From: Pseudocercospora fijiensis CIRAD86 | Taxonomy: Eukaryota; Ascomycota; Dothideomycetes; Mycosphaerellales; Mycosphaerellaceae | Assembly: GCF_000340215.1 (NCBI RefSeq) | Contig: NW_006921542.1 | Span: 1,268,267-1,332,266, forward strand | Length of the DNA stretch: 64,000 nucleotides | Reading direction: 5' to 3' | Shown: positions 24,921-36,845 of the stretch, one piece after another | How positions within the stretch are numbered: position 1 is the first letter of the stretch | Layout of the letters: each line of letters begins with the position of its first letter | Notes under the pieces: model-generated | Database searches by the model: none | The model's input: only the letters and a program-made list of their open reading frames with translations | Told to the model about the DNA's origin: nothing | Translations under genes and position numbers: made by a program

Positions 24921-27900
24921 ATGCCTACGCAGTACTTAGGTCTAAGCAAGCGACAAGCTAGACAGGCTAAGAAGGCCGACCGACAGGCATTTAAGGCAGC
25001 CTAGTAGGCGGAGTAGGCAGAGCAAGTAGCGAAGTAGGCTACTAAGGTCTAGCGACGTAAGAAGGATCTAAAGCGTCTACCGCTAGGAGGTCGACGCGCT
25101 ATTAATCGATACGACCCGCAGTTTGATATCGTTGCCCGTCCGCCTCTACTAGCAGAAGATGTACTACTTTATAAGTAGTATATACACTTCGAGGCGCGGA
25201 TAGAATTTATCCGCGATAATAAGTACCTCCTTAAAGAAATCTAGCTACTTATATAGGATATAGCGCAGCACTACGACGAGTCTAAGCATCTATAGGAAGA
25301 GATAGTACGCCTTAGTCTCTATATAGTATTGTCGCTACTATATCCGCATCGTATCCTAGAACCCGAACCTCTATAGCAATAGGTTAATATAGTCTAGTCG
25401 CTCTTCTTTAGCTAGTAAGATGTTATATATCCCGCGGCTACTAGATCTAGCAAGTTATTAATCTACTAGGCATTCGCTCTACTAACCGGTATAGCGGTAT
25501 AGCAAGTAATAGTACTAACTCGAATTGCGGACGAGTAAGGCGGTAATATCGAAGAAGCTATACGCTAGTTGTCCCTAGAGGAACAAGGACTGCTTAACGT
25601 TTGTGTCCTTACGGCGGATAATAAGCGGCGAGATCTATATATACTTGTAGACCTTAAGGTAGGCCGATACTACTTTATTCTTAGCAGCCCTAAGTAAGGC
25701 ATTATACCGGAATTTTAAGAGGTCTTACGTTTAATCGCCCTAAGCTTAGGACTGCTCGTATATAATAAGGCGTATCTTCTTTATCGATAGCTAGATTTCC
25801 GGGTTGTATTTAGAAAGATCGCCTTCCTACGTAACCTCTGCGATATATATATGCCTATAATCGCAGCCTCTACTACAATACCGAAGGATGTTATCGATTA
25901 CTTAGTAAAGAGTCGTACTATTCGTCTAGTCGGAAACAAGCCCCTTTAAAGCATTATTTAGCGTAGCAGTATTAATCGCCTAGATACGATATATATTATT
26001 AAGCCTCTGCTAAAGAATAAGTATACTTCCTTCGAGCACTAGTACTTCGTACTAAAGTATACGATCGACGAGGTAGGCCGTAGTACTCCCGACTTAATCT
26101 AAAAGACTCTTATCTTTATCGACGGCCGCGTAAGCATTAATCGCGCCTGTCTCCTTATACGGTCTTAGTTAGTAGATCTAACTAAAGACATCGACCCGGA
26201 GCTAGTAGAATACAAGTATACGTAGACTAGTATACCTCTTATATAAGGAAGAAAGACGACAATCGACGTCCGGAAGGTAATCTCGTTCTATATAGCTTAC
26301 GTTGCGCTACTAGATAAGGACCTGCGATACTAAGAGTTCAAGAAGCTAGACTTATATATTCGCGTTATATAGGGCACTCTAGCGACTGCAATAGGTACTA
26401 ATATCCCTAATATCGAGATTGTTAGATAGTAGGGTATTCCTATTACTAATAATGTCCTCGATTTAGTATAAAAGCTCGGCCGCGGTAGACTTCTTCTATA
26501 TATTAAGGCTCTCGCGGTGTTTATAGCGCTATACTAGTACGATAATAGCTAGGGCCGTGTCCTAGTAGACAAGCGCGGCTATGTATCTATAATTAATCTA
26601 TATAACAAGGACTAGGTCGTCCTATACCGAGAGTAGGTATATATTCCGGCGCGTCCGAGTAGCCTTCGTAATACAGTCTCGGATCTAGAGATTAAGCAAG
26701 TCCTAGGCGAGGAATTTGACGACTTCGACGAGAATATCTTTAATGTAATAAATGAGCTCGATTAGGACAGCGCCGACGGCCGTCGAACCGTAGATACGAT
26801 TGTAATATATTCTACGACGAGCGGCGCTAGTGCTTTTAACGCCGCTATCGATGCTACGATCGTAGATAACCCTAATATACTAAAATAGAGCCCCGAGGAG
26901 ATTAAAGGTCGCGAGAGTACATCCCCTCTCTTTATGCGTCTTATTAATATACGCTTTTATCTAGTAAAGGACTAGCGCCAATGCTTTCGGGCTGTTATTA
27001 ACGAGTACCTTAGCGAAGGAGAGTATATATACCTAATTCTAGAGGGAAAAGTCGTATAGGGCACAGATACCTACTATAGTATATATAATCCGGAGTTGCT
27101 AAAGAAGCTCGTATAGGATAGCTACGAGCTACTAGTAGTACCTCCTCTACTATAGAAGCTAAGAAAGGGGACTCCGTCGGCGTATGCCCTAGAGTATATT
27201 AAAGGATAGATTGCTAAGTAGGCCGAGCGCGTATTCGACGACACTATATATCGAAGCCGCGTCTACGATATTCTAGCTAATGTAATAGTACTATAATACG
27301 AGCTATAGAACCTCTACGAGATCTTTAAGCTCACTTAGGAACTCTATAGCTAATTCGACGATAAGGTTCTTAAGGATAGAGCACCTATGTTTATAAAATA
27401 GTACAAGAAGGATCCTAACAATAAGACAGATATACTACTTAATAAGATACTCGCAATGCTAAATAGCGCTATCGACGAGGTGTATAACAAGCGTAAGAAG
27501 TATCTAGAGCGTTTAGCTAGGAACCGTGTATAGCTAAAGCAGTAGAGAAAAGAGGTAGCTAAATACGCGGCTGCGGCTATAGGAAATACTGCGCTATTAA
27601 CTGCTCCTACTTAAGAGACCGCTCTAGGCGAATAAGAGACTATAGAAGGTCGGCGTATATCGAACAAACAGTAATAGCGTTAGTCGGGTACGGCTACTAG
27701 CGCCCTTCGCAAGGATCTAGCTAAGAAGCGTGCTATAGCTGCTAGTCCTACCCTAATACTAACACTAATACGAATAGGAGCTCCGCCTACCGTATCTGTA
27801 GCTAGTCTATCTCGACCTCGTCTAGCACTAGGAGATAAGCGTAGCACTAGCACCGTTACCGATACTTAGAGACCGACACTAAGCGTACGCGCTACTCCTC

Positions 27901-28308
27901 GTCGTAGGATTGCTAAGACGCTAATACTAGTATCTCGTCGTCGACCTAGTATATAAGAAGATCTAGATACTTCCGATTTAGTACGTATAACTACTATAGA
28001 GGCCTATATAGCTTACGCTAAAGTAGTCTCGTCGTCTCCGGTACGTTTATCTAGTCGTATCCGAATACTAAGCTAGCGTAGATTAGATATAGCGGCTTTA
28101 AATGCATATATCGATCGCGTAGTAGGTAAAGAGCAAGAGGAGTACTTTAATACGGACTTTAGTAATAGAGAGGTTGTCTTCGATATACCTAGTAGGCGTA
28201 GGGGCCGATAGAAAGCTCGCTAAGTAGGCTACGTAGACGACTAATATACGAGTAGACTTGCTATTGTAGTACCTTAGCCTATCTCCTTAAAGGCCTCTTC
28301 CTCGTAAA
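24921..28308 (+). pseudogene. RecQ-like superfamily 2 DNA helicase of element Y
   Basis: A single frame from ATG 24921 to about 28308 (about 1,125 codons) with RIP stops but no obvious frameshift. The N-terminus is basic and Ala/Lys/Arg-rich. Motif I region near 25431-25465 reads PAATRSSKLLIY, a decayed Gly-x-Gly-Lys-Ser/Thr box. Motif II near 25756-25790 reads VYNKAYLLYR, a decayed DEAH-type box. The second RecA-like domain shows LATAIGTNIPNIEIVR near 26375-26430 and LGRGRL near 26470-26490, which is the RecQ motif VI region. A long low-similarity C-terminal part follows. Family knowledge: RecQ helicases are ATP-dependent 3'-5' unwinding enzymes. Inference: it may assist transposition or replication of Y. 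A divergent relative lies in Y2 at 57020-60140. Confidence 0.8.
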
Positions 28309-28635
28309 TCATCTTAAGCATATCGCTGTCCTTGCCCTTGTTTAAACAATACTAGTTATAATAGTGTCGCGCGCTCGTAACGTTGTTTCTAGAGTAGTTA
28401 TAGTAGCGCGCTCTAGAGTCGTTATAGTATGCTAGTGTGCTAGTAATAACTGCTAGTAATAAGAGCTCGTAAATTATTTTGATTATATCGCTGTCCTCGC
28501 CTAGTAAGTCCTTTTAATCTCTTTAACTTCTTTCTTAGGTCTCCGTAGACCTCTATCTACTGTCCTTATTCGAACAATGCTTGTTATATCTCTACGATAG
28601 TCGCTAGTAGGCTAGCGACGTTAATATTAACTCGA

Positions 28636-28728
28636 GAAGCGTATAGTCGAGGAAATAGGAAGCGTATAGTCGAGGAAATAGGAAGCGTATAGTCGAGGAA
28701 ATAGGAAGCGTAAAGCCGAGGAAGCGAC
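28636..28728 (+). repeat. 23-bp tandem repeat in Y
   Basis: About four copies of GAAGCGTATAGTCGAGGAAA plus TAG, downstream of the helicase. Confidence 0.75.
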
Positions 28729-30640
28729 AAGGATAGCGAGTCCCGCTAAGACCCCGGATTTAGTATAGTAGAGCGCTTAATTAGTAGGATTAAACGTTAT
28801 AGCTACTTCCTTCCGCGTATTAATAATACCGGCTTTACGACTTTTACGACTTTTATAATAGCATATTACTAATATAGCGAGATACGTCGATTAAGCGCAT
28901 TTCTAGTAAATAGCGCTAACAAAAGTGTCTAATACGATAACGACGGCCGCCTTAGGTACTAAGAGCCGCCTCCGAAACTCGAGAAGTTACTAATACTACT
29001 AATACTACTAATACTAGCGATACTAGCGACACTAGCGACACTAGCGACACTAGCACTATACTTATTACACCGCAGCTATTAGCACTATAATATGTACGGT
29101 AAGGATAGATACGCGAGGCGATAATATATATCGAGCGTAAGTACTCTTCGAGAAGCTACGATAGCCCTCTTACGTTAACGCCCTCCTTTGCTTAAATCCT
29201 ATAGTTACGATCTATCAGAAGGACTAGCTGCTATACAAGACAGTACGGATAAGTGCAGTTGCGTCTACGGATCTATTTAACTAGCGGCACTAAGCGGCTA
29301 TAGAAGTATACGCCCCGAAGCATACTAGAATTACACATTGCCTATATACTGCGGGTACGCGTAACGAGTACGCGTATGCGTAGCAATTAGCGCATTCTAT
29401 TACTAACTATAGCACGTATAACCTTTTAAAGGGACAAGGTATATAGGAAGAGACTTATTAAGCGAAACGACGACAGCTTATTCGCTAAAGCGACACTTAT
29501 TAGTACCTAGACAATAATAGAGTGTAACCGCGCCCTTAGTATCTCTAAGAGATACTACGGAAAAGGTTGTCGAGCGCGTTACAGTCGTATAGCAATATTA
29601 ATACGCTTGCTAAGAAGAAGGAGGAGGAGGCGTACTATAGTCGGATAGTAGTCTTAATACGCTTATAGAAGAAGGAAGAGGCGCACTATAGTCGGATAAC
29701 AGTCTTAATACGCTAAGCGGCGTGCTTAAAGGACTGCAGTCGTATAGCAGTAAAGACTAAGACTAAGCGCCTTCGGGCTTAAGTATCGAACGATATACTA
29801 GAGGCCCTTACGCAACGACTAAGGTTATTATATCTAATAGTCCTAACGAAGGCGTTACGCCGACTTAACTAGATACGTTCTCGAGAGCTATTATCCTATA
29901 AAGAATCTAAACGTAGGAAGCCTATAGCAATGCTACGAGCCTATCTACTTAGTAGGAGAGCGCCTCGGATCGCTACTTTATCGGTATACCTCGCTAAAGA
30001 GTTTCTACCGACAAAGTCAAACCCTTAGCTGCTTTATAGGTATACCTTACTAAAGAGTTTTTACCTCCGCTAATCTATCTAAGACCTCTATAGTTTGCAC
30101 TAAGACTGCGATAATCTAATAACAACAACTATACTCTTTCGGTTAAATACGCAGTCGGCGCCCGCTAAAGCTATAGAAAACAACCTACTCGCTAGGAGAG
30201 TCGCCTCGCAACGTCTTGCTTAGCAAAGCCTATCGGAGACTAAACCTCGAAGGAAGAGGAAGGACTAAACAAACTCTACCTATCGAGGAACCTTAACTAT
30301 TAGACAAGCGGCTCTATCGGTAGCAAGCCGCAGAACTAGCAAGGAATAGTATTAATCGCTATAGAGCTACCTATATATAATAAAGAGGTATCGATACTAT
30401 TGCTATTAAGAGCCGATAGCTAGTATATTGCTAGGGGTATTAGTATGTTAGTATATATATATATATATATAGAAGAAGAAGAAGAAGAAGAAAGCGGAGG
30501 TCGATATACGCCGCGTAGGTAAGGTTTGCCTCTACTAATAGCAATGCGCTATTGTAATAATAGTAAGGCAATAATAACGGCTATATATTACTGTACTTTT
30601 AAGGCAATAGCCGTCGACTGCTAGTTTAATGCCTAAGGCT
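28725..30640. repeat. ~1.9-kb block shared between Y and Y2
   Basis: Closely similar to 60785-62716 in the same orientation, allowing for C/T and G/A changes and indels. The flanks on both sides are unrelated or much more diverged. It contains a TACTAAYAC-type short tandem run (28960-29060), repeated segments around CAGTCGTATAGCA near 29600-29740, and a (TA)n(GAA)n microsatellite at about 30455-30490. Partial open stretches exist in the plus frame (for example near 29800-30340), but no protein family is recognised. Confidence 0.75.
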
Positions 30641-30812
30641 ACGTACTAGTTAGCGAATAGAAGCTATACTAGCGAGTAGAATAATAGATATAGCAGACTA
30701 GATTACTATATACCTAGGCACCGGATATGCCGAATATAAGAGCCAATTTCAGTTAATGCTTAATTACTATAACTACTACCTAAATCTAGTGCTATTGCCC
30801 GAGTCCTTCTCC

Positions 30813-33800
30813 TTAGCCGCCTCGAATATCGTATAGACTACGACGAAGGGATTGTATACTAGCACGAGCTATAGCTATCTCTTTATTATAGACTGTTATA
30901 CTAGGGTCCTATAAATGCGAGAAGTCGTTCCGGTCGCCGCTATTACTACGACTACTAGCGATAGTAGTACCGCTTATTATCGCTAGGTCGCTAGTATTAC
31001 TAGGGCTAGTGCTAGTTAAGTCTATTGTCTCTAGCTATAGTCGATCGATATAAGCCTAGCCCTTAGCATCTATAAAAGGCGCGAACGACTAGTCGCTAGC
31101 AACTTTACTACGATTAGCTCCTCTATTAAACCGCTCTCTCGCGTTAGCTCCGTCGATATTGTCTATTCTAGTAATAGCGAGGTCGTTCTCTCCGCTACGA
31201 GTTACGCTATTAACTAGTAACTAGTTAGATCGATTAAGGGCATCGACAATCTTAGCTACCTACTCTTTGCCTTATAACTAGATATCGTTAGAGAGGCTAG
31301 TCTTCGTTAAACCTTCGACTTAAGATAGATTATATTCCGCGATGCCCTAGTCTACTAACTTTATAGTATACGATAGGATCTAAATCGGCATCTTCTTATC
31401 GGTATAGTATATAGTCTTCTCTAGACCCCGTAGTAGTTCGGTTTGCGAACTATAGAACGTATATAGTTTAGTTTCTTAGCGGTACCCCTCCGGTTTGGTT
31501 CCGGTTTGGTTTTTTACCCCGCTAGTCTAAGCTAGTTTCCGAGAAAATCCGACTAAACTGCGACGACATGCGACGACATACGACGACCTCGGATTTAGTC
31601 CTAGACGCGATAGGGGCCCTATATTGTACACGCTACACGATTGCATCTGTGTTTCGGGCTATTTAAACGTGTTTTGGGATAGGTTTTTGTCCGTAGCCGG
31701 TACGTGGCCGGCAAACCGGTCCGTATACCGGTTGCTTAGCAAACCAAACTAAACTAAACCAGAATTTCGGCTTAGCAAACTAAACCAACCCAACCTAGAC
31801 TACTGCGGGATCTAGTCTTCTCTAGTCCTATCGACTCGAATATCTCTTATACGATACGAGTAGCCGTCCGGTTCTAGGATACTAATTCTATAGTAGTAGC
31901 TAAGTTATATGTTAAGTTAGTATAAGCCTTAATGTCCTCCTATAAGGCTCTATTTAATTCCTCTTATATCTTATTAGCACTAAGACCGCGGCTATTGCCT
32001 AGATCTATAACTATAGAGACCTCGATAGCATCCTATAGAGGCTTCTTCGCGGCCTTGCTAAATAGCTAAGCTAGGTACACTATTTCGCGGCTATAATTCT
32101 ATTGTCGCGCGCTAAGGAAGAAGATAGTAAGGTAACAGATTATTCGGCGGAGGTTACTAGTGTCTATCTTCCGGATTGAGTTATATATAATAAGGTGCGG
32201 CTTAATCGTCTAAATAAGGCGATATATTATAGTAAAGGCTAGATCCTTAGCGGTGCTATCGACATTAGTACTATCTTATACGGCCTTAGTATAGACTAAT
32301 TCGTAGATAGAGACGACGATGTCGATATACTTAGTATACCGTATATGCTTAATAATAGCCTTATATATATCCTTCCGGTTTCCGGAGATAGTCGCGGTAC
32401 TAGCATTAGCATTCCTATCGTCCTCTACGCTGCGACTACTACGACCGCCGAGCTCTTCGACGATAACTGCCTTAAGTAGCTTTCTAGTCGCATCGATCTT
32501 ATAACGCTTTCGTAACTCGTAAACGAAACGGGCAGCGATACGGGTTCTATACGAAGCCTTTATTACCTAGTCGTTTAGATAGTACTTCGGCTTATCCTTT
32601 ACGATACTAGGGATATTAAGGTTGCTTGCATCTAAGCTAATACTATAGGCTAGCGGCTCCTTAGCGGAGTTCTTGTCGTAGTAGGTACGTAGAGGCGTAT
32701 AGCTAATGTTTATATCGGTATAGAATATAGTAGGCACTATAACAACCTACTCTTTGCGGTCGTACGGCCGCGTGCTCTTAACACTCTCTATCTTTATAGT
32801 ACGATTACGCGTAGCAGTTATCTAGTCTCCGATTATTAAGATAAGGGCCTTATCCTAGAACTCGTTATTATCTAGATCTAGCTATATAAAGTGCTCGAAT
32901 TTATCGTTATATACCTTATACGTCTCCTAGATCGAGGCCTCGTCGTAATACGAGGCTAGTATAGGGATAATTAGAGTTCTACCCTTATTCTTTATATTAA
33001 TCGTCGGCTATAGAAAGCGCTCCTGTAGCGTACTACCCTTTACGAAGTTAAAGAGGTTGTCTAGTACGCGATCGATAGTATTATTATTAGTTTGCGGAGG
33101 CTCCTATATCTCTGCGTCTTCGCTAGTATTACGAGCACTATTCCGCTTCGCCTTAGCCTTCTTCTTCTTCTTCTATTGCTACTTGAAGTTAAAGCCTTTA
33201 AAGCGCTGCTAGACTAAGCCGAAAAGGTATCCGAGGGCCTAGTCGATATAATATAAGGATATTTTCTTCTTCTTCTCGTTACCGGTAATACCGCGGAAAA
33301 TAGCCCTCGGGTTAAGCTCCTTACTATAGTCTAATATGTCTCTAGTTAGGCCGCCCTCTAAGAATTCTAAATAGACGGCTATATACGTAGTAGTCTAGTT
33401 GTCCTAACGTATAGCACTACTAGTTATCTACGCACCCCTACGGTTAGACGAACGGTAGAAGTTGTCGTATACGAGGACCTAACGCCGAGATATACGAGCT
33501 ATCTTTGCAATAAAGGTACGATAAGCCTTTGCTGTCTTGCGGGCAAGGCGCTAGATAGTACGGAAAGATCGACAAACACCTATAGCGCTAAAGAGGTTAA
33601 TTACTCGCGACTTAATACTACTCGTATATAGGTATAGGCTAATCTGCTTACTAAACTAAGAAGACTTCTTTAGTGCGATCGAGCTAGTAACGATCTAAGT
33701 TATTAGTATAGTTCGCTTCTATATACGACGATGCTTGTCGCTAATAATATCTTCCTATCTATCGCCGTCGCCGTCGCCGTTAATAGTATCCTTCTTGTCC

Positions 33801-34795
33801 TAGGCTTCTATACTCTTTAGGATCTTCGAACGGCTATACTTCTTATTAGGTAGTATAGACCGTAAGAGTCGGTACTATCCTAGAGCCGTATTCTTAATAA
33901 TCTAGTTAGTCTGTACGAGGAGGTCGGACTCGCCCTCTTTCTAGTACTTATCGATAGCGGCTTCTAGATCGTATTCGTTAAAGAATCTTTTGCCGACGAG
34001 ACGCTTTAACTTAGTACGTAGGACCTTAGTGCTAACTAGACCTTCGCTCTTCGGAAAAGACCTCTTAATGATTTTGTTAGCCTTCTTTCGATAGTCGCGG
34101 GTTCTAGCGACACCTATATATATACTAACTAACTTAGTATACGAGAGGTATTGCTCGTCTAGGATACTAGAGATATACTTAAACTTCTGTTCGTCGGTTA
34201 TACGAGTCTTGCGCTTCTTACGCTTCTTCTCGCTCGATTAACCGGGTCTACTAAGCGTCCGACCTAGAGTTAGTAGGCTACTGCCTTTACCTTTACCTTT
34301 GCCTTTACGTGTCGCAGTTAGACTAGTCGCCTAGACTGCTTCCTCGCTAGACTCGGCTAGCGATTCCTTATCTTCCTAGTTACGGTCTAGCTTAGGATTA
34401 TAGCCTAGAGCATTGCCGGCTTACTACTCTATATCTAATTCGTTACTACTAAGCCTATCTTCCTAATTAGCAATATCCGGATCTCCTTTATCTTTATTAG
34501 TATCTTTATGCTCTTTAGGAACTTCTAGCTAGTTACGACGGACGATAACAGGTATACGCCGAGGTCGTAGCGAACGCGTCTATTAGCTAAGCGCAATATC
34601 GGCTAGCCGCTAACGAGCGCGCTGCTCTCGGCGTACTCGAGCCCTACGGTCGGCTAAGTCTTATACGTATCTATCTAGCAAAGCTTCTACTATATCGCTT
34701 ATATTAAACATATCGTAATTACTTGCGGTATTAGTATTAGCATTAGCATTAGTATTAGTAGCGGCAGTGCTATCGCCTAGCGGCAAGTCGGGCAT
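30813..34795 (-). pseudogene. DUF6589-like protein gene of element Y, possible transposase
   Basis: Minus-strand frame from an ATG at 34795 to a TAA at 30813, split by a 393-bp mini-hAT (31422-31814). The frame resumes in phase beyond the insert. The N-terminal ~150 residues are Asn/Thr- and then Arg/Glu-rich. A basic segment with Lys-Gly repeats follows (about 34300). The central region about 32500-33200 contains IIGDQITATRNRTIK followed by PYDRKE and VPTIFYTD. I recognise this as resembling DUF6589, a domain of unknown function common in fungi and often repeat-associated. Stops are TAG/TAA at Trp/Gln sites. Since Y has clean ends and only two long genes, this is the best candidate for its DDE-like recombinase, but I could not identify a catalytic triad. 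Confidence 0.6.
31422..31814. mobile_element. 393-bp non-autonomous (MITE-like) hAT element
   Basis: The left end TAGACCCCGTAGTAGTTCGG and the region that follows match the left end of the large hAT family. The right end matches that family's right end (AAACTAAACCA-type repeats, ending GGGATCTA). It is flanked by the 8-bp duplication GTCTTCTC (31414-31421 and 31815-31822). It is an internally deleted derivative likely mobilised by the full-length hAT transposase. It sits inside the DUF6589-like gene. Confidence 0.88.
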
Positions 34796-35863
34796 TTCTA
34801 TATCGCCTATAGCGGCGCTAAAAAGGAGGCTTCGAATCGGATTAGTATACTAATCGGTATAGAAGTTAGAGCGCTATTTACGAGTCGAGTAGGTACGAGA
34901 GCGATTATAAGAAGTTAGAGGTAACTTAGCTAGATCGGACACGTAGAGACCTACTTTTATTTCTATAAAAGTAAAGTATCGAGAAGCATTACTCCTTTCT
35001 TCTACTTATCTACGATCCGCGAAACGGTAGCACTAGAGAAAGAAACAGTATACATCTCTAGAAAAAGAAACAGTATATATCTATATAATAACTTTGTTAG
35101 ATTGAACTAGCAACGCGTACGAGACACGATAAGCCGGATACCTATATTGCGCCGTAGCGGAGCAATCTACGCGTCGACAATACCTCGCTTAAAGGACACT
35201 ATTTAATAGAGCGTACCTTAGTACCTTAGACGATGTTAGTCGCGGTTGTAAGAAAAGAAGTAGCGTATAATATAGCTTTAGCTTATAGCTAGCTAACTAG
35301 CTTCGGCGTATCTAACATTGCTTAACACTATAACGTCGGAAGGCATTAAGCTATATATAGAAGATGCTTAGAAATGTACGCGCTATACGATGATCCTATC
35401 CTTATATATATATTATTAAAAGCGACACTTGACCTTTTTAGCCTATATAGACTAGCTTCGGCGCATTCGGAATACCTCGACAATAATACGTCGTATACCT
35501 CTATACCCTATATATTTCCTAATCAAAATTAGACGCTCTTTACGATAATGCAGGTCTCTTTGTAGTTGTATTAAAAGCGATATACGATATTTTTACGAGT
35601 TAGCTTCTAGTCGAGGCTTTTAGTCGGATTTAGGACAGTAGCTTTACGGAAGGCTTTATAACTTAGTAACCTAACGTCGTATATAGATGATTTTTATATA
35701 AAATGCCTTCCCTTTACCTAGGCTATCGAATGCACCGATAATATCTATGTATTTCGCGTAGTGTGTATTATTAGAAAAATGATATATACTATTTAGTCCC
35801 TTTCTACCTTTTAGCTTTAGACCCTCGCTTCGCGAGGCGCGGCAAGCCGCTAAGAAGCTAGGG
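34796..35863. other. right non-coding region of Y
   Basis: Upstream region of the minus-strand DUF6589-like gene. No gene recognised. It ends with two adjacent perfect hairpins near 35822-35851 just inside the TIR. Confidence 0.5.
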
Positions 35864-35878
35864 TCTAATTAGAGACAG
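35864..35878 (-). repeat. right terminal inverted repeat of Y
   Basis: TCTAATTAGAGACAG, the inverted partner of 24128-24142 with one mismatch. Confidence 0.85.
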
Positions 35879-35886
35879 GCGAGAAC
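35879..35886. repeat. 8-bp target site duplication, right of Y
   Basis: GCGAGAAC, identical to 24120-24127. hAT copy C sequence resumes directly after. Confidence 0.92.
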
Positions 35887-36226
35887 GAGATATCGGAAGA
35901 GTAATAATATCCGTAATATATATAAAGGAAGGGGGTTACTCGGAAAATAGTACTAAAAAATAAGGAGGCTTTAGGTATATAGGAGGAAGCTAAAGCGGCT
36001 AAAAAGAGTAGGCGGAAGAAGACTATCGCGAAGAAAAGTTATTCTTCTATAAAAAAAAAGGCTAAAAGGCAGGTCTTAATAATAAAGAAGCGGCGCTTTA
36101 AACCGCCTTTAGTCCCTAAGATACCTTTCTAGCGACTCGTCTAAGGAATTATATTAGATTTTTAGTTTATTATACTATTTACGCCTACGGCGATTATTAC
36201 TCTTTAGGAAGCTATAGAGGCATTTC
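35887..36226 (+). pseudogene. histone H3-like gene 1, copy C, 3' fragment
   Basis: Resumes the histone gene after element Y and its target duplication. The basic tail and the start of the histone fold (RLV-EI, DF, ALQEA-like positions) are readable. The segment corresponding to 42286-42350 in copy B is deleted here. Copy B begins at 36227 inside the second helix region, so the C-terminus is missing. Confidence 0.8.
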
Positions 36227-36447
36227 TAGACCCCGTAGTGGTTCGGTTTCCGAACTACCAAACGTATATAGTTTAGTTTCTTAGCGGCGAACTAGCTCCC
36301 TAGTTCCGGTTTGGTTTTTTCGAACTATATAGATTCCTAGTTTGAACTAGAGACTGTATTAGTTTTACTATAAGGACACTCTTATTCGACTGCCGGCTAC
36401 GATTGCCGGCTATAATAGTAACTCTATTATATTTACTACGCTCTTTT

Positions 36448-36683
36448 GCCGTTGCTAGGGCGTAGTTGCCGTTGCTAGGGCGTAGTTGCCGTTACTAGGG
36501 CGTAGTTTTGCTACAAGGACACTCTTATTCGACTGCCGGCTACGATTGCCGGCTATAATAGTTACTAGGTTGTATTTACTACGCTTTATTACCGTTGCTA
36601 GGGCGTAGTTGCCGTTGCTAGGGCGTAGTTGCCGTTGCTAGGGCGTAGTTGCTATTACCGGGGCGTAGTTACCGTAGTTGCGA
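36448..36683 (+). repeat. 20-bp subterminal tandem repeats, hAT copy B
   Basis: GCCGTTGCTAGGGCGTAGTT in three tandem units at 36448-36507 and about four to five more at 36591-36683. The two clusters belong to a larger direct repeat of about 138 bp that includes AAGGACACTCTTATTCGACT. Likely transposase-binding or promoter elements by analogy with other hAT elements. Confidence 0.8.
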
Positions 36684-36845
36684 AAGCTTACCTATATAAC
36701 GTTACGTAGGCGGCAACAATTAGGGCTTCGCGATATTCTTATACTTTCAACTTCTTCCTCTATACCTATACCGACAACAACTACTATACGCTACGCCCCC
36801 GCCCCTTTCCCTTACAATAGTAAGAGAGAAGCGCGCCGCGCGCTA

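Larger units (their letters stand above)
24128..35878. mobile_element. element Y: 11.75-kb TIR element with RecQ-like helicase and DUF6589-like gene
   Basis: Precisely bounded. The left end begins CTGTCTCTATTTAGA. The right end is the reverse complement of CTGTCTCTAATTAGA (14 of 15 bases match). The perfect 8-bp duplication GCGAGAAC flanks both ends. It was inserted into histone gene 1 of hAT copy C. Two long genes are visible: a RecQ-like helicase (plus, 24921-28308) and a DUF6589-like gene (minus, 34795-30813). Palindromes lie just inside both ends (CCGCTCTAGCGG at left; CCTCGCTTCGCGAGG and GCGGCAAGCCGC at right). No hAT transposase or tyrosine recombinase was recognised. The 8-bp duplication suits hAT-, P- or KDZ-like DDE transposition, but the gene content matches none I can name with confidence. 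Confidence 0.88.
8497..36226 (+). mobile_element. hAT element copy C, split by two complete insertions and truncated on the right
   Basis: The oldest of three copies of one hAT family. It survives as 8497-8656 (left end, TIR starting TAGACCC), 18252-24127, and 35879-36226. Copy A (8657-18251) interrupts the left end. Element Y (24128-35878) interrupts its histone H3-like gene. Copy B starts at 36227 inside the same histone gene. The rest of C, about 3.8 kb by comparison with B, is not found after B. C also cut the copia element at its left edge. Its genes are the basic-protein gene, the transposase, and the first half of histone gene 1. Confidence 0.85.

Noticed and set aside
32319..32504. 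61-codon plus-strand frame in element Y
   Set aside because: Antisense to the DUF6589-like gene, which reads through on the minus strand.
24128..35878. Element Y as a Starship-type giant element
   Set aside because: No DUF3435 tyrosine recombinase was seen at the 5' end. It has clear TIRs and an 8-bp target duplication, which fits a DDE-type transposon better.
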